A stretch of DNA of 64,000 nucleotides from Physcomitrium patens. Lineage: Eukaryota > Streptophyta > Bryopsida > Funariales > Funariaceae. The DNA is taken from assembly GCF_000002425.4 (NCBI RefSeq), contig NC_037262.1, positions 3,602,080 to 3,666,079 on the forward strand, read 5' to 3'. Shown here in pieces: positions 55,247 to 64,000 of this stretch; within the stretch, counting starts at the first letter, position 1; every line of letters begins with the position of its first letter. Below the pieces are notes generated by a model. The model was not told where the DNA came from and did not search any database. It worked only from the letters and a program-made list of their open reading frames with translations. The translations under genes were made by a program, and so were the position numbers.

Positions 55247-56509
55247 TTATATAGTCATTTGGGGTAGTGAAGGATATTCTATTACTAAATGACTTTGCCC
55301 CTTATAATTACTGCACCAGACATTGGAATGCATATTGGTTGGTTTATGCCTTTTTTCTTTATCCTTGGCCAGATTCATAGCAAATTCATCTATTAAGGGA
55401 TCCCTAGATACCAATGCATTTAGTAATTCCTTTGTAGGTATTGATTTTTGATATGTGGAATAAAGCGCATACGGATGTGATGATGATGGTGGTACAGCTT
55501 GCAATGGAACGGCATCCACTATTCCTTGTGGAATTGTACCATAATCATTCCTTTCCAGATAACTTTCCAATGCGTCATTCCAATTTATCATTTGATAACC
55601 TCCTTGAGATGGAATCATCATGGCTCCAACTGTTAAGTTTAGGTCATAGTGACATTCATCCCATACTTTTGCTTGCTCAAGAGATGGTGTAATGGTGGTT
55701 GATTGGGCCTCCTTTACAAACATCTTCAATTTTGGTGGGTGTAGTCCATTAACCAATATGAACAACACAAACAATTCTGGCATTTGGTTATTTGGCCATT
55801 TTCAAAGTATATCTGCTACACGACCATAATATGACTGTACCACTTCCTCTGGTACCATTCTGCTGGTCATTAATTTTTTTCTAAGACGTTCTTCAAAACC
55901 AATTGGTCAAAAATGGACTAAAAATATATTTTTTAATGCCTCCCAATTGATAAATTGTCCCAGAGGTTGGTGGTTATACCAATCAAATGTTGTGTCTTTC
56001 AATGTCGCTGGCAGACATCTTAACCAAATGTCTTCTGTTCTTCCATTATTAGCTACACATGCTGTAAGAAATTGAGATAAATATTGATCGAGATCCGCAC
56101 CCAAAAATCCCCAAAAAGTAGGTAGTGGCGCGACACTAGTTGTACGATCACCTACTACACCCATTTGTACTGCAATCGGAATAGCTGGTCCTCGTGACAC
56201 CATTGAATTTCTTATTTCACTAAACTCCATTTTAAAATAATCTCTGCTTTTTCTTATTCTAATTTTCGAGCTCTCAATGCTCCTCGATTTACTGTTATTT
56301 TCTACAATTAGTTTTATTGGTTGAATTATAGGTGAAAATGTCAGATTTTGAAATACAATATAGTTATCTTTATTGGTGACCAATTTAAGCCAATCTGAAG
56401 AGCCACTATTGCTCATTTCAATAGTACCCCCTACTGGAAAAATACCCAATGGAGTACCAAATTCTTCTACGCCTCCTTCTCTTTCAGTTAATGGCCTCAA
56501 GATTTCCAC
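55247..56509 (-). pseudogene. gag: Capsid part of gag of element I
   Basis: Two open pieces (55907-56509 and 55247-55783) separated by a stop near 55906 (HF*PIGF). The first has FWGFLGADLDQYLSQFLTACVAN, IWLRCLPATLKDTTFDWYN, a Ty3-type capsid; the second SLEQAKVWDECHYDLN and a run to the nucleocapsid. Confidence 0.82.
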
Positions 56510-56868
56510 TGGAATGTTAACAAAATTTCCTGCGAGTGTTCTTGGCAGTTTTTCTAACAGTACATATGACTTCAGAATTAACAGTCTGTCCGGTTCTTGA
56601 TATGTTTAGATGTACTGATAAGCTTGCAACCATGGTTTAATCCAATTTTGTCGATGCTTTCTTTTAAGATTACGTTCTTACTCCTCTCTAAGCAAATTCC
56701 TTCCTTGCGCTCTTCCATGTCTTTCTCTCAACTGATTTATTTTTCTCGATGCAATGCTCTCGTTCTTATTAACCATAATCTTGCTTCAAACACTACTGAA
56801 ATCATCTTTCATTGCTAATTTTTTCATACATTTGATAATTAATTCCTAACACTCAAAGCTATTATCAC

Positions 56869-56886
56869 TTCCCGGCAGCGGCGCCA
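56869..56886 (-). promoter_or_regulatory. Primer-binding site of element I, tRNA-Asp type
   Basis: On the minus strand TGGCGCCGCTGCCGGGAA lies three bases after the LTR end. TGGCGCCGTTGCCGGGGA is the well-known plant gypsy primer site complementary to tRNA-Asp; two positions differ. Confidence 0.88.
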
Positions 56887-56889
56887 AAA

Positions 56890-57652
56890 TGTGATTGCTC
56901 GTTTTACTTATTCCGGAAGAAACCTCCTAGAATATATCCATATAGGGGGATTCGAACATGGAGAATGAGTAGTTGCTTAAGCGTTCACGTTAGGGTCACA
57001 CAATCAATTACCTCCTCAATGTATCGTTTCTATTTCCAATATCTGAATACACAAGGAAACTATAATCTCCTCCTTCAACTTATTGGTCTCTTCCTTACAG
57101 CAATTCAGTCATATCAATAACTGCTATTCCCACCAATATATTCACCTTCATAATTTCCAACTGTAATACTATGCCCTTACAGCTTTCATCACACAATTAT
57201 CCTCGTTCCAATCACTGGAATTCTTCACACAGAACTGCCATTCAGATTACAATGTTTCACACAAACACAGACTCATTCTCTCTGCTGAACTACAATCAGA
57301 TTTCAGCATTCAATCTTTCTTCTTCTCAAATAATACCAATCACATTTCTATTCCATAATTCACTTCACAATATTCAAAAACTCTCAATCCTCTTATTCAA
57401 AGAAAATAACAAACAAAAGAAAAGAGGTAGCACCAAGCTTACCCTGACTCACACTATCACAGTGATGGCATCTTAATTAACTTCTACAACTCCTATATAC
57501 TTTCCCCTGATTCTCCAAATTCTAATCGTAATTCTATAATTAACCACTTTTAATAACTAAATCACTCATCCATCCTCCTAAATTTCCTATTATATAGACT
57601 ATTAATATATTTTACTAATATCTTTCAAAAACGAATTAATATCTATTCTACA
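56890..57652 (-). repeat. 5' LTR of element I
   Basis: 763 bp, minus-strand TGTAGAATAG...CAATCACA, ending next to the tRNA-Asp site. Complete, unlike its partner. Confidence 0.9.
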
Positions 57653-57840
57653 GCTACATAAGCGTTAAGGGAATTAGATGGAATAAGACTCAAAATTCTA
57701 ATTACAGGAAAACGTATAAATTTTTCAAACAACGGAGTCAAGAACTAGTCCTCGAAGATGTTGAAGAAGAATTTGATCTATCTAGGTATGAGGAAGAAGA
57801 ATTGGATTTTGAAGAAGACATTACTAAAGAAGTAATATGA
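57653..57840 (+). pseudogene. Integrase C-terminus of element G
   Basis: ALRELDGIRLKILITGKRI followed by an acidic tail, colinear with the end of integrase in A and F, ending at a TGA at 57838. Between this and 51386 the middle of G's integrase (roughly 700-800 bp by comparison with A) is absent. Confidence 0.8.
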
Positions 57841-57893
57841 TACCGACGACAACTTTAGTTCTTCTTGGTGCATACCAGAGGATGCACAAGTTT

Positions 57894-57905
57894 AGAGGGG
57901 GTGGA
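57894..57905 (+). promoter_or_regulatory. Polypurine tract of element G
   Basis: AGAGGGGGTGGA, identical to that of A and F. Confidence 0.87.
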
Positions 57906-58776
57906 TGTCGTGCTGTAGTTTGGCTACTATATGAAAATAATGTAATTATGTACTTAATACATAATTCATTAAGTAACATGGTGAGAGCCATATTAGTAGA
58001 TTTTAATTGGTTGTAGAATATAATTTGATTATTACCTTAAAAAGAGGTTGTTTAAAAAGATTACTATAAAATTTGTATAATTTTAATTTCTTTTTGATAG
58101 TAGCTTTTAAGATCGGTTTTAGTTGATAGTAACTTCTAAATATTTAGAATCACCTTTATTAGACATTGGTGACCTTTAAAAACTTCTTTTGGTTCTTTTA
58201 TTTAGTATTTAGAGCATAAATTATGTAAATCTTTTAAGAAAAAAGATTGAAGAAGGATTTTGGTAGCAAAGGGAGTAATTAGGGCACCAATATAGATGAA
58301 TGGAGATGAATAATAAAAATCTCCATTCCTATTGGTCAAAAATCATGACCAATGGACTTTGAAGAGGCTGACTGAGGCCATATTAAAGATTAGGGTTAGT
58401 TTTTCGAGGCCATTCAAATTTTGAAGACTAGGGTTAGAAGGTTTAGATTTTTGGCTATGGTTTTGGTATAAGTTTTGTATGGTTTGGAGTTTATATGAAG
58501 GAAATACAAGCGCTCAAAGTTAATGTGTTGATTTGAGAGCTACTGTCAGTCTTTTTTGCATAACGCATGCGTATAGACAGCAATTGAGGATCGACGACCA
58601 CAACTGGAGAAAGCACTTTTGCGGCTACACTTTTATACACTACTTACTGAATTCCAAGTTAAAATGAAGGAATTATTGGATTTTGAAGTCAGTGCATGTA
58701 ATCTAAGGGTTTAAGCTACACTCTCTACAGTTAGATACCCAATGTATTCCCAGATAGCAAATCACACCATACGATA
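57906..58776 (+). repeat. 3' LTR of element G
   Basis: 871 bp, TGTCGTGCTGTAG...CATACGATA. It contains the empty-site version of the H insertion point (ACTGAATTCCAAG at 58646). Confidence 0.9.
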
Positions 58777-59018
58777 CCATATGTGATAACAACTATTCAT
58801 GATAATGCAACTTATTTATTGTGGGAGTTAGATGGAACAAGGTTAAAAATACCAATTGCCGAGAAGCGAGTAAAAATATTTAAACAAAGATATACAAAAA
58901 TAAATATAGAAGATCTTGGTGAAGACATAGATATTCCTCAATACAAAGATAAATTTGAATTTGATAGAAAAAGTTATGAAGATGATTTGGACGAAGACTT
59001 GGAGAACATATTATAAAT
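58777..59018 (+). pseudogene. Integrase C-terminus of element F
   Basis: ITTIHDNATYLLWELDGTRLKIPIAEKRVKIFK, then an acidic tail ending DEDLENIL with a TAA at 59014. It completes the frame cut at 36342. Confidence 0.85.
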
Positions 59019-59066
59019 CAAACAACAACTAGGTTATTTGGTACATACGAGAGGATGCAAAGGTTC

Positions 59067-59078
59067 AGAGGGGGTGGA
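59067..59078 (+). promoter_or_regulatory. Polypurine tract of element F
   Basis: AGAGGGGGTGGA directly before the 3' LTR. Confidence 0.88.
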
Positions 59079-61036
59079 TGTCGTGTTGTAATATGACAAT
59101 ATGGTGAAAATATAAATAAAAAAGATATTATTAATATTTAGTCATCTTGGATGTTAGAAACAATGGCCAATTCCAGTGCCAATATTCAGGGGCTAGTTAA
59201 TGTCACCCCATTGTAAGTTGTACCACCGAATGTGACAATAGTATATGCTCCACCGACGTCATTGAATTAAGTACCCTTCTTACCAACGGGACGACCAGGA
59301 TCATTTTCTAATCCTACATGGAACAAGTCTAGTAGGTATATACTGGTGGAAACACCTAATATGCTTGATGGGGGTATAAGAAGACCACTTCGTTGTTTTC
59401 GTTGTAGACAGATTGGTCATTATATTAATGAATGTCCCAATCCCAGAGCTAGTGATAATTACGTGCCAGTGTGTGGGAATAGCAAGCAGTCGGGGCATAC
59501 TTATCAGTAATATAATGCTCCGTTCAATTTTAATAATTGGGATCAGTAGATTCAAAGCCAAAGAAAAATTGAAGAGATAAATTGAGGTCCTCAAGATTCT
59601 CTGATAAATCAGGTGGAATGTGTTCAAGCCATTCTTATCAAGAGTCAATAAAAGAGGAAAAGACCAATTCAACATTTGGGTGAGCCTGATGTGAAGGATC
59701 AATTTGATTCAATTACGGGGACATCCAATCTAGGTCATATTATAGGCCTCTTACCCAATATGAGACCTGACTCGATTGGGCAACCTAATGAGGTTCCGAA
59801 TACGTAGGCTTCAGTTTCATTTCAAGCTATTCCGTTCTCTATGTCATTTCGGGAAAAATGTCCTTTCCATGGAAAGCTCTTCTTAGAGGCGGGAATTTCA
59901 TAGAAGCGTGGTCTGCTATTCCAATTTCGAGTCTAGAGCGGAAGAATAGGGGATCTCACGGAGTTAAAGGAAAAGAAAGAAAAAAGAAAAAAATATTTGA
60001 GAGATCGGGATTTTTGGGATTGGAGAGCTAGGTTCAAGCTCCTTTGAAAAGTATAAGACTTAGTTTCATAGGATTTGGGAGGATTTTGCAATTGTTGCTC
60101 AAAGTCAGTATTTGTATTGGTGAATTGGATTTTTTTTGTAATAAAGTTAAGGCTAGTACTCTTGACTGTTTTGTGTAATTGAAGAAACATCTACAGTTGA
60201 AATTCTTGAAGTATCTAGATGGTTGAGTATGCCAAGTGTTTGCAAAAATTTGTGTTAATCTAATGGTATAGATAGAGGATATTTGATCATTAGTGTAAAG
60301 AGGAATGAGAAGTTGGCATATTGAGGTCGTTTAGGATTTTTGTAATATCTGGAGATCTATCAGCTAGAATAAGATGAATTTTGACGTAGTAAGTCAAGGA
60401 CTTAAAGGCAGAGCTGCACACAAGGTTTGAATGAGAGTTAATGGTTGGAGAAGGAGTAATTATAAGTAAAGGTTCGTCATCAACTTTCTAGGTGGCAGTC
60501 AAAGAACATCAGTGTGAATTTACGATGTTTTCTTGCAATTTGTAAGTTAGATTGGATTGAAACTTCTTGAACATTTAGAAGACTTTCAAAGATACTAGCG
60601 GTAGAAGTTTTACAACAGTTGGATAGACAAATTGAGAATTACAGCTTGTCGAAGCTTATTGTTTAGGATTAGGATTTAAAAATTAAAATTTAAAAAAAAA
60701 ATAAATAAATAAAATAAATGAATAAATAAAATAAATGAATAAATAAAATAAAAAAATAAAAAATATATATTTAAATAGTAATAATAATAATAAAAATAAA
60801 ATAAAATAAAACCAACAAATAACTGAAAAATTTGTGCTTATAATATCTCAAAGTTATGAAAAATAGTGTTTCTAAGTACTTTGTATTAGGAATAAGCTTT
60901 TATATTGAAATCCGAAATAGTTTATATTCAGATGGTTGAAATCTACAAGACTACTTGGATACTTATAAAACACCATTTTATCTTCTACATTCAGACGTCC
61001 AATGCATTTTCAAGCAAGATAGCACGAAATACGACA
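59079..61036 (+). repeat. 3' LTR of element F (1.96 kb)
   Basis: Starts TGTCGTG and ends AATACGACA; matches the LTR at 20128-22069 along its length. The gag-pro-derived part lies at about 59160-59990 and the A/T tract at about 60667-60812. Confidence 0.92.
59160..59990 (+). pseudogene. Gag-pro fragment inside the 3' LTR of element F
   Basis: Second copy of the captured segment. Here the first zinc knuckle is readable and complete, CFRCRQIGHYINEC, followed by NPRASDNYVPVCGNSKQSGHTY, in which the second knuckle has lost two Cys (NC to NS, TC to TY). It ends with the VSFQAIPFSMSF stretch. Several stops show it is not under selection as a protein. Confidence 0.87.
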
Positions 61037-61040
61037 CCGC

Positions 61041-61439
61041 CATGTATTTGGATCCATCAAATCTTCCATATTTTGCAATTGAAGGAATTTCATATCAAGC
61101 CAAAGTGCTTTTTGAATCGAAACCAACGGCTATCGCCACTAGTTGTAGTTAATGATCAATAAGAATATGAAGTAGATTGTTCCATGAATTTGAAGTAGAT
61201 TGCTCCAAAATGCTCCAAAATGGATTTACGACATTGCTCCATTTTTTGTGGTAATAGACATCCACAACTTTAATACAAAGTTTTTTGAAAAAGTTATTGC
61301 ATACACGATACAAAATGGGAACCTATACAAAACATCATCCATTGCTATGAAACAATTTAGAGATACCATCAGAAACAAAACAATGACGTTTTGCATTAAT
61401 AGAAGGGGATTAATTGTAACAAAGTATAGATAAGATATT
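61041..61439 (+). pseudogene. C-terminal end of pol of element E
   Basis: In one frame the sequence reads CIWIHQIFHILQLKEFHIK and RNQRLSPLVVVNDQ, then a stop and EYEVD: the conserved end of a gypsy integrase (IHPVFHVSQLK...) as in H (HPVFHVSLLEPY). It directly continues E after F. No chromodomain is visible; the rest of the stretch to 61439 is AT-rich with many stops. Confidence 0.7.
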
Positions 61440-61518
61440 TGTATAGGGATAGATAATTAGAACTATGGAACTTTTTAGAATTGAGATTAGATTAATAGAC
61501 CACGTAGGATTCATTATA

Positions 61519-61686
61519 GAACATTCTAGAACAACTTTAGGATAATTATTTAGGTAGAGCCTATCATAGAACCTTCTAAAAAAAGCTTAGGATGATTATC
61601 TAAGTAAGGCCTACTATAAAACCTTCTAGAAAAGGAATTTAAGGTAGTTATCTAGGTAGGACCTACTATCTAGGAACATTCTAGAA
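61519..61686 (+). promoter_or_regulatory. Heat-shock-element-like sites upstream of a TATA box (element E)
   Basis: Two perfect three-unit sites, GAA-CA-TTC-TA-GAA, lie at 61519-61531 and 61674-61686; near-perfect ones lie at 61569-61581 and 61621-61631. Each is repeated in a ~55-bp block with TTTAGG(A)TAATTATTTAGGTAG. TATAAATA follows at 61709-61716, 22 bp after the last site. Confidence 0.7.
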
Positions 61687-61708
61687 AGTCCATGGTAGTA
61701 GAATAAGG

Positions 61709-61716
61709 TATAAATA
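61709..61716 (+). promoter_or_regulatory. TATA box in LTR of element E
   Basis: TATAAATA 22 bp downstream of the last heat-shock-element-like site; transcription would start near 61740. Confidence 0.6.
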
Positions 61717-61964
61717 GAACTGGCCAGGGCCTTTTGGATACCTGATGAGGTATAACTTTGGACCATTTTTCTTAGTAAAATTTGATTTTACATCTTTCTG
61801 TTGAGTTTTGTTCTATTTCATTTCTGTTTGTTCAATTTTGTCTTTCATGTCCTATTTTGTTTAACTTCTTTAAGTTTTGGTTTAGGTCTATTTTGTCTTA
61901 TTTTGTAATAAGAGTTTATATTATTTTAGATTAGAAGGCTCTTGGTTTTTTGACATAGTCTAGT

Positions 61965-62545
61965 CCTATTTCACCAAGAGTGCTAGCCTTAATTATATTG
62001 TATAAGTTTAAAGTTACTAATATAAATCCTAACTTTGAATAAAAATTACAAAGTCATATCAAATCTTATGAAAACAAGCTTTATGCCTTTAGAATGAGTT
62101 TAAAGCTAGCTCTCCAATTTGAATTACTAATCTTCAAATACTTTCATACTTTGTCCTAGGTGGCCATTTTAATGGCTAGAGATTTGATTTTGACCTTATC
62201 CCACAAATGATCACTTCCCAGATATGAATCCAATCTATCCTAGAAATTTTTTAGCCTAATCCTACTTTCAATTTAATTTTAGTATCAAGCATAATAATTA
62301 TTTACTTCTTCTATCCTAATTTTATTAATGGATGGTATTTTTAAGATAGTAAAATAGTTTCTATAATCTAAAAGGTAAAATTGTTAATTAATCTTTAATC
62401 TACTAGCTATTAAGATAAAAAAATAAACTGTCATAAAAGTCATCTTTAAATATCTTAAATTATTATTAAATCAAGATGATTAGATATTAATTAAAAATTT
62501 ATTTTTGATTATATTTTTATTATATAAACTTGTTATAATACAACA
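61965..62545 (-). repeat. C-type LTR fragment, reversed
   Basis: On the minus strand it begins TGTTGTATTATAACAAG and follows the first ~580 bp of the C LTR (AATTAATATCTAATCATC, TTTTAATCTCTTTA-like and GACCACTGGG-like matches) up to GAATGCTAGCC. The remaining ~900 bp are absent. Confidence 0.75.
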
Positions 62546-62559
62546 ATGTGATCTTTATT

Positions 62560-63103
62560 GTAGCAATAGAAGCTTGGTCTTTGCTACCATTTCTCAATTA
62601 TTTTCTCTAAATGTAGCCATAAATACTTTCAAGAATAAATTCAAGTCATAGAATAGTTGTGAATCTTTTTCCATCAAAGGTACAAACCAAGAGAGAGTAC
62701 CTCTTAATAGAAGTGCTCCTATGAATTCAACTTGAGTATATCCATTGAAATTTGGAGAAGATGCAATCTTAAATAGAGCTTAACTTGTTGCAAAAATCTT
62801 TGAAATTTTGATCTTATTCCATCAAAAATTTTAGGAATATTAATCCTTACCTCTCTTATACTTATAGAAGTGAGACTTCCTAAATTTGGTTGTAAAGCTG
62901 ATCTACTTACTTCTTTTAACTACATAAACTTCCTAGCATAGATTTTAGACTTCTTTCATATGTATAGGAATAGTACTTCTATGATTTATATTATAAATAC
63001 GTGAGATTTCTACTCTTAGAGTGTTGACAAGTTCATGAAGATTTATAATAGTTGCAAATCTATTCTCACTTCTGCTGAAAGTAGCATCCATAATCTTTCC
63101 TTC
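62560..63103 (-). pseudogene. gag relic of a chromovirus related to H
   Basis: On the minus strand a start resembling that of H Gag is found at 63103 (MEGKIMDATFSRSENRFATI versus MEVDQVIDSASPQVDNRVAT). The capsid part reads FDGIRSKFQRFLQQVKLYLR-like with several stops, ending near 62560 in degraded sequence. An older relative of H. Confidence 0.75.
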
Positions 63104-63572
63104 CATAGATAATTCAAACAAATTAAAAAAGTTAAATTAGAAGAAAATAATCTACAACTTCGAATATCAAATGAAGATTTTCACTAAGAGAGATATTCTA
63201 CTTTCTTTATGGAAAAAATCTATGCTAGAAAACTAAACTATTTATATAAAAGTAGATAGTTTATAACCTTTAAAATGCAACAATAGAATTGAGATAATTC
63301 ACTCATTTCTAAAACAAGAAAAGAATAATAATTTATTACTCTTATCACACTATCAAAGTTATGAATGTCAAAGAAAGAAATCTTGAGTACACTCTTGTGT
63401 CACTCAAAAAATCTAAAAAATCACTCAAAGATAGTAATATATTAAACTAAAATGGTGTCATAAATATATACATGTGAACCAATAATTATCTATATGATTA
63501 AATAAAAATAATTAAAAATAAATTAATTCTATATTATCTTCTATAAAAACTTCTTAGAAGCCTTATAGATGT
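63104..63572 (-). repeat. Leader and LTR remnant of the chromovirus relic
   Basis: Sequence resembling the end of the H LTR (TTAGATTTTTTGAGTGACAC versus TTAGATTTTTTGTTTG...GTGACA) at about 63390-63420, then AT-rich sequence. No ORF; boundaries not clear. Confidence 0.5.
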
Positions 63573-64000
63573 TGTCGTATTACGTGCTGTCTTGCTTGAG
63601 AATGCATTGGGCGTCTAGTTGCAAAAAAAATCCAATTCACCAATACAAACACTGACTTTGAGGAACGATTGCAAAGTCCTTCCAAATTCTATGAAATCCA
63701 ATTCTACACCTTTCGAAGGAGCTTGAAGCTAGCTCTCCAACCTCAAAAATCTCGATCTCTGAAAGCTCCTTTTCCTTATCCTCTCCTCTTTTTTAACTTT
63801 GTGTGGTTCACTTTTCTCCCATCCTAGACTCCGAATTGGAATAGCCAACGGCGCTTTCTCAAAATTCCTATTTCTAAGAGGATCTTTCTACGAAAAGAAC
63901 ATTTCTCCCAAAACGACATAAAGAACAAAATAGCTTGAAATGGAACTGAAGCCTCTGTATTCGGGACCTCATTGGGTTGCCCAACTAAGTCAGGTCTCAT
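63573..64000 (-). repeat. Family-1 LTR, reversed, running off the window
   Basis: Starts TGTCGTATTACGTGCTG and ends at the window edge in CCAACTAAGTCAGGTCTCAT, the gag-derived MRPDLVGQPNEV motif. It contains an internal deletion near 63615 (GTCTAGTTGC joins an A run). It closely resembles the F-type LTR, not A/B. Confidence 0.85.

Larger units (their letters stand above)
51387..57652 (-). mobile_element. Element I: gag-pro type Ty3/gypsy element, internally deleted
   Basis: LTRs at 51387-52019 (3', truncated) and 56890-57652 (5', 763 bp) match over 633 bp. A tRNA-Asp-type PBS and Gag, two zinc knuckles, protease and the start of RT follow, but RNase H, integrase and most of RT are missing; instead a tail with a coiled-coil ORF precedes the purine tract. 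It cannot move by itself. The left end is a deletion junction, so no target duplication can be checked. This family is the source of the gag-pro segment in the family-1 LTRs. Confidence 0.88.
36343..58776 (+). mobile_element. Element G: family-1-like internal region with G/D-type LTRs, 22 kb with nested insertions
   Basis: LTRs begin at 36343 (TGTTGTG) and 57906 (TGTCGTG) and share a long match; the second ends at 58776 (ACGATA, decayed from ACGACA). Flanks TCGT (36339-36342) and CCAT (58777-58780) fit a 4-bp duplication with two transitions, and F's integrase reads on across it. The internal region is homologous to family 1 with the same PBS and purine tract, but the LTRs resemble D, not A/B/F. 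H, J, K and I are inserted in it. Confidence 0.88.
20128..61036 (+). mobile_element. Element F: family-1 element split by nested insertions B and G
   Basis: The 5' LTR (20128-22069) and 3' LTR (59079-61036) share the same unusual contents, and the outermost flanks are CTGC (20124-20127) and CCGC (61037-61040), a 4-bp target duplication differing by one C-to-T change. Internal sequence occurs in three pieces: gag to RT (22070-25507), RT to integrase (33886-36342) and integrase C-terminus (58777-59078). The breaks are exactly where B and G inserted. Joined by position, the host element is about 9.7 kb; the rest of the 41-kb span is younger DNA. The outer flanks belong to one element, E. Confidence 0.9.
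61440..61955 (+). repeat. Probable 3' LTR of element E
   Basis: It begins TGTATAGGG after the end of E pol and may end TTGACA at 61955. The boundaries are not fixed because the 5' LTR lies outside the window. It contains a TATA box and heat-shock-element-like sites in promoter order and a T-rich leader (61790-61900). Confidence 0.55.

Noticed and set aside
61041..61433. Short frames at 61.0-61.4 kb as a host gene
   Set aside because: The sequence continues the pol C-terminus of element E directly (IHQIFHILQLK, VVVNDQ); the flanks on both sides of F join one gypsy element.
1..64000. Fungal origin of the window
   Set aside because: H resembles fungal elements, but the tRNA-Asp and tRNA-Trp primer sites are plant-type, and similar chromoviruses are known from mosses and lycophytes. 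Not excluded completely.

Overview
This window is wall-to-wall plant-type LTR retrotransposons. No host gene is recognisable in it, and almost every base can be assigned to one of about eight element families. Two primer-binding sites match plant tRNAs as I remember them: tRNA-Trp for the commonest family and tRNA-Asp for element I. Together with the AT-rich sequence and a Tcn1/Tf1-like chromovirus (H) of the kind known from fungi and from mosses and lycophytes, this suggests a non-seed land plant (bryophyte, lycophyte or fern). That placement is inference. Old copies are riddled with TGA, TAA and TAG where sister copies have CGA, CAA, CAG or TGG, as expected from deamination of methylated cytosine.

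Left part (1-20127). Element A (plus strand, starts outside the window, ends 9859) is a Ty3/gypsy copy of 'family 1': LTR, tRNA-Trp PBS, gag with one CCHC knuckle, protease, RT, RNase H, integrase, polypurine tract, LTR. A solo LTR of its own family lies reversed inside its pol (4024-5323). A sits in C (9860-16705), an older relative, itself interrupted by solo LTR D (13673-14938). C sits in E, a badly decayed gypsy element whose RT, RNase H and integrase run from 16706 to 20127 around a second D-type LTR.

Centre (20128-61036). Element F (family 1) was inserted into E and is flanked by a 4-bp duplication (CTGC/CCGC). It now spans 41 kb because B (25508-33885, minus strand, duplication ACGG) landed in its RT and G (36343-58776, duplication TCGT/CCAT) landed in its integrase. 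G carries chromovirus H in its 5' LTR (37088-43626, duplication ACTAG), element J in its pol (46451-48293, duplication TAGGT), LTR fragment K in its integrase (50443-51302), and gag-pro element I (51387-57652). H is the youngest and best preserved: gag is open and pol is broken by one TAG codon.

Right end (61037-64000). E resumes with its pol C-terminus and a probable 3' LTR with heat-shock-element-like motifs and a TATA box. Then come a C-type LTR fragment, a decayed relative of H, and a reversed family-1 LTR running off the end.

Most interesting points: (1) the LTRs of family 1 contain about 0.8 kb of gag-pro coding sequence from the element I family, intact in F, shortened and tandemly amplified in A and B, absent from C; (2) dense heat-shock-element arrays sit upstream of a TATA box in the LTR of H and, independently, of E; (3) H has an extra arginine-rich ORF after the chromodomain; (4) A and B share several stop codons and a frameshift, so they were probably copied from an already defective template; (5) in element I the reverse transcriptase breaks off into a tail encoding a coiled-coil protein.
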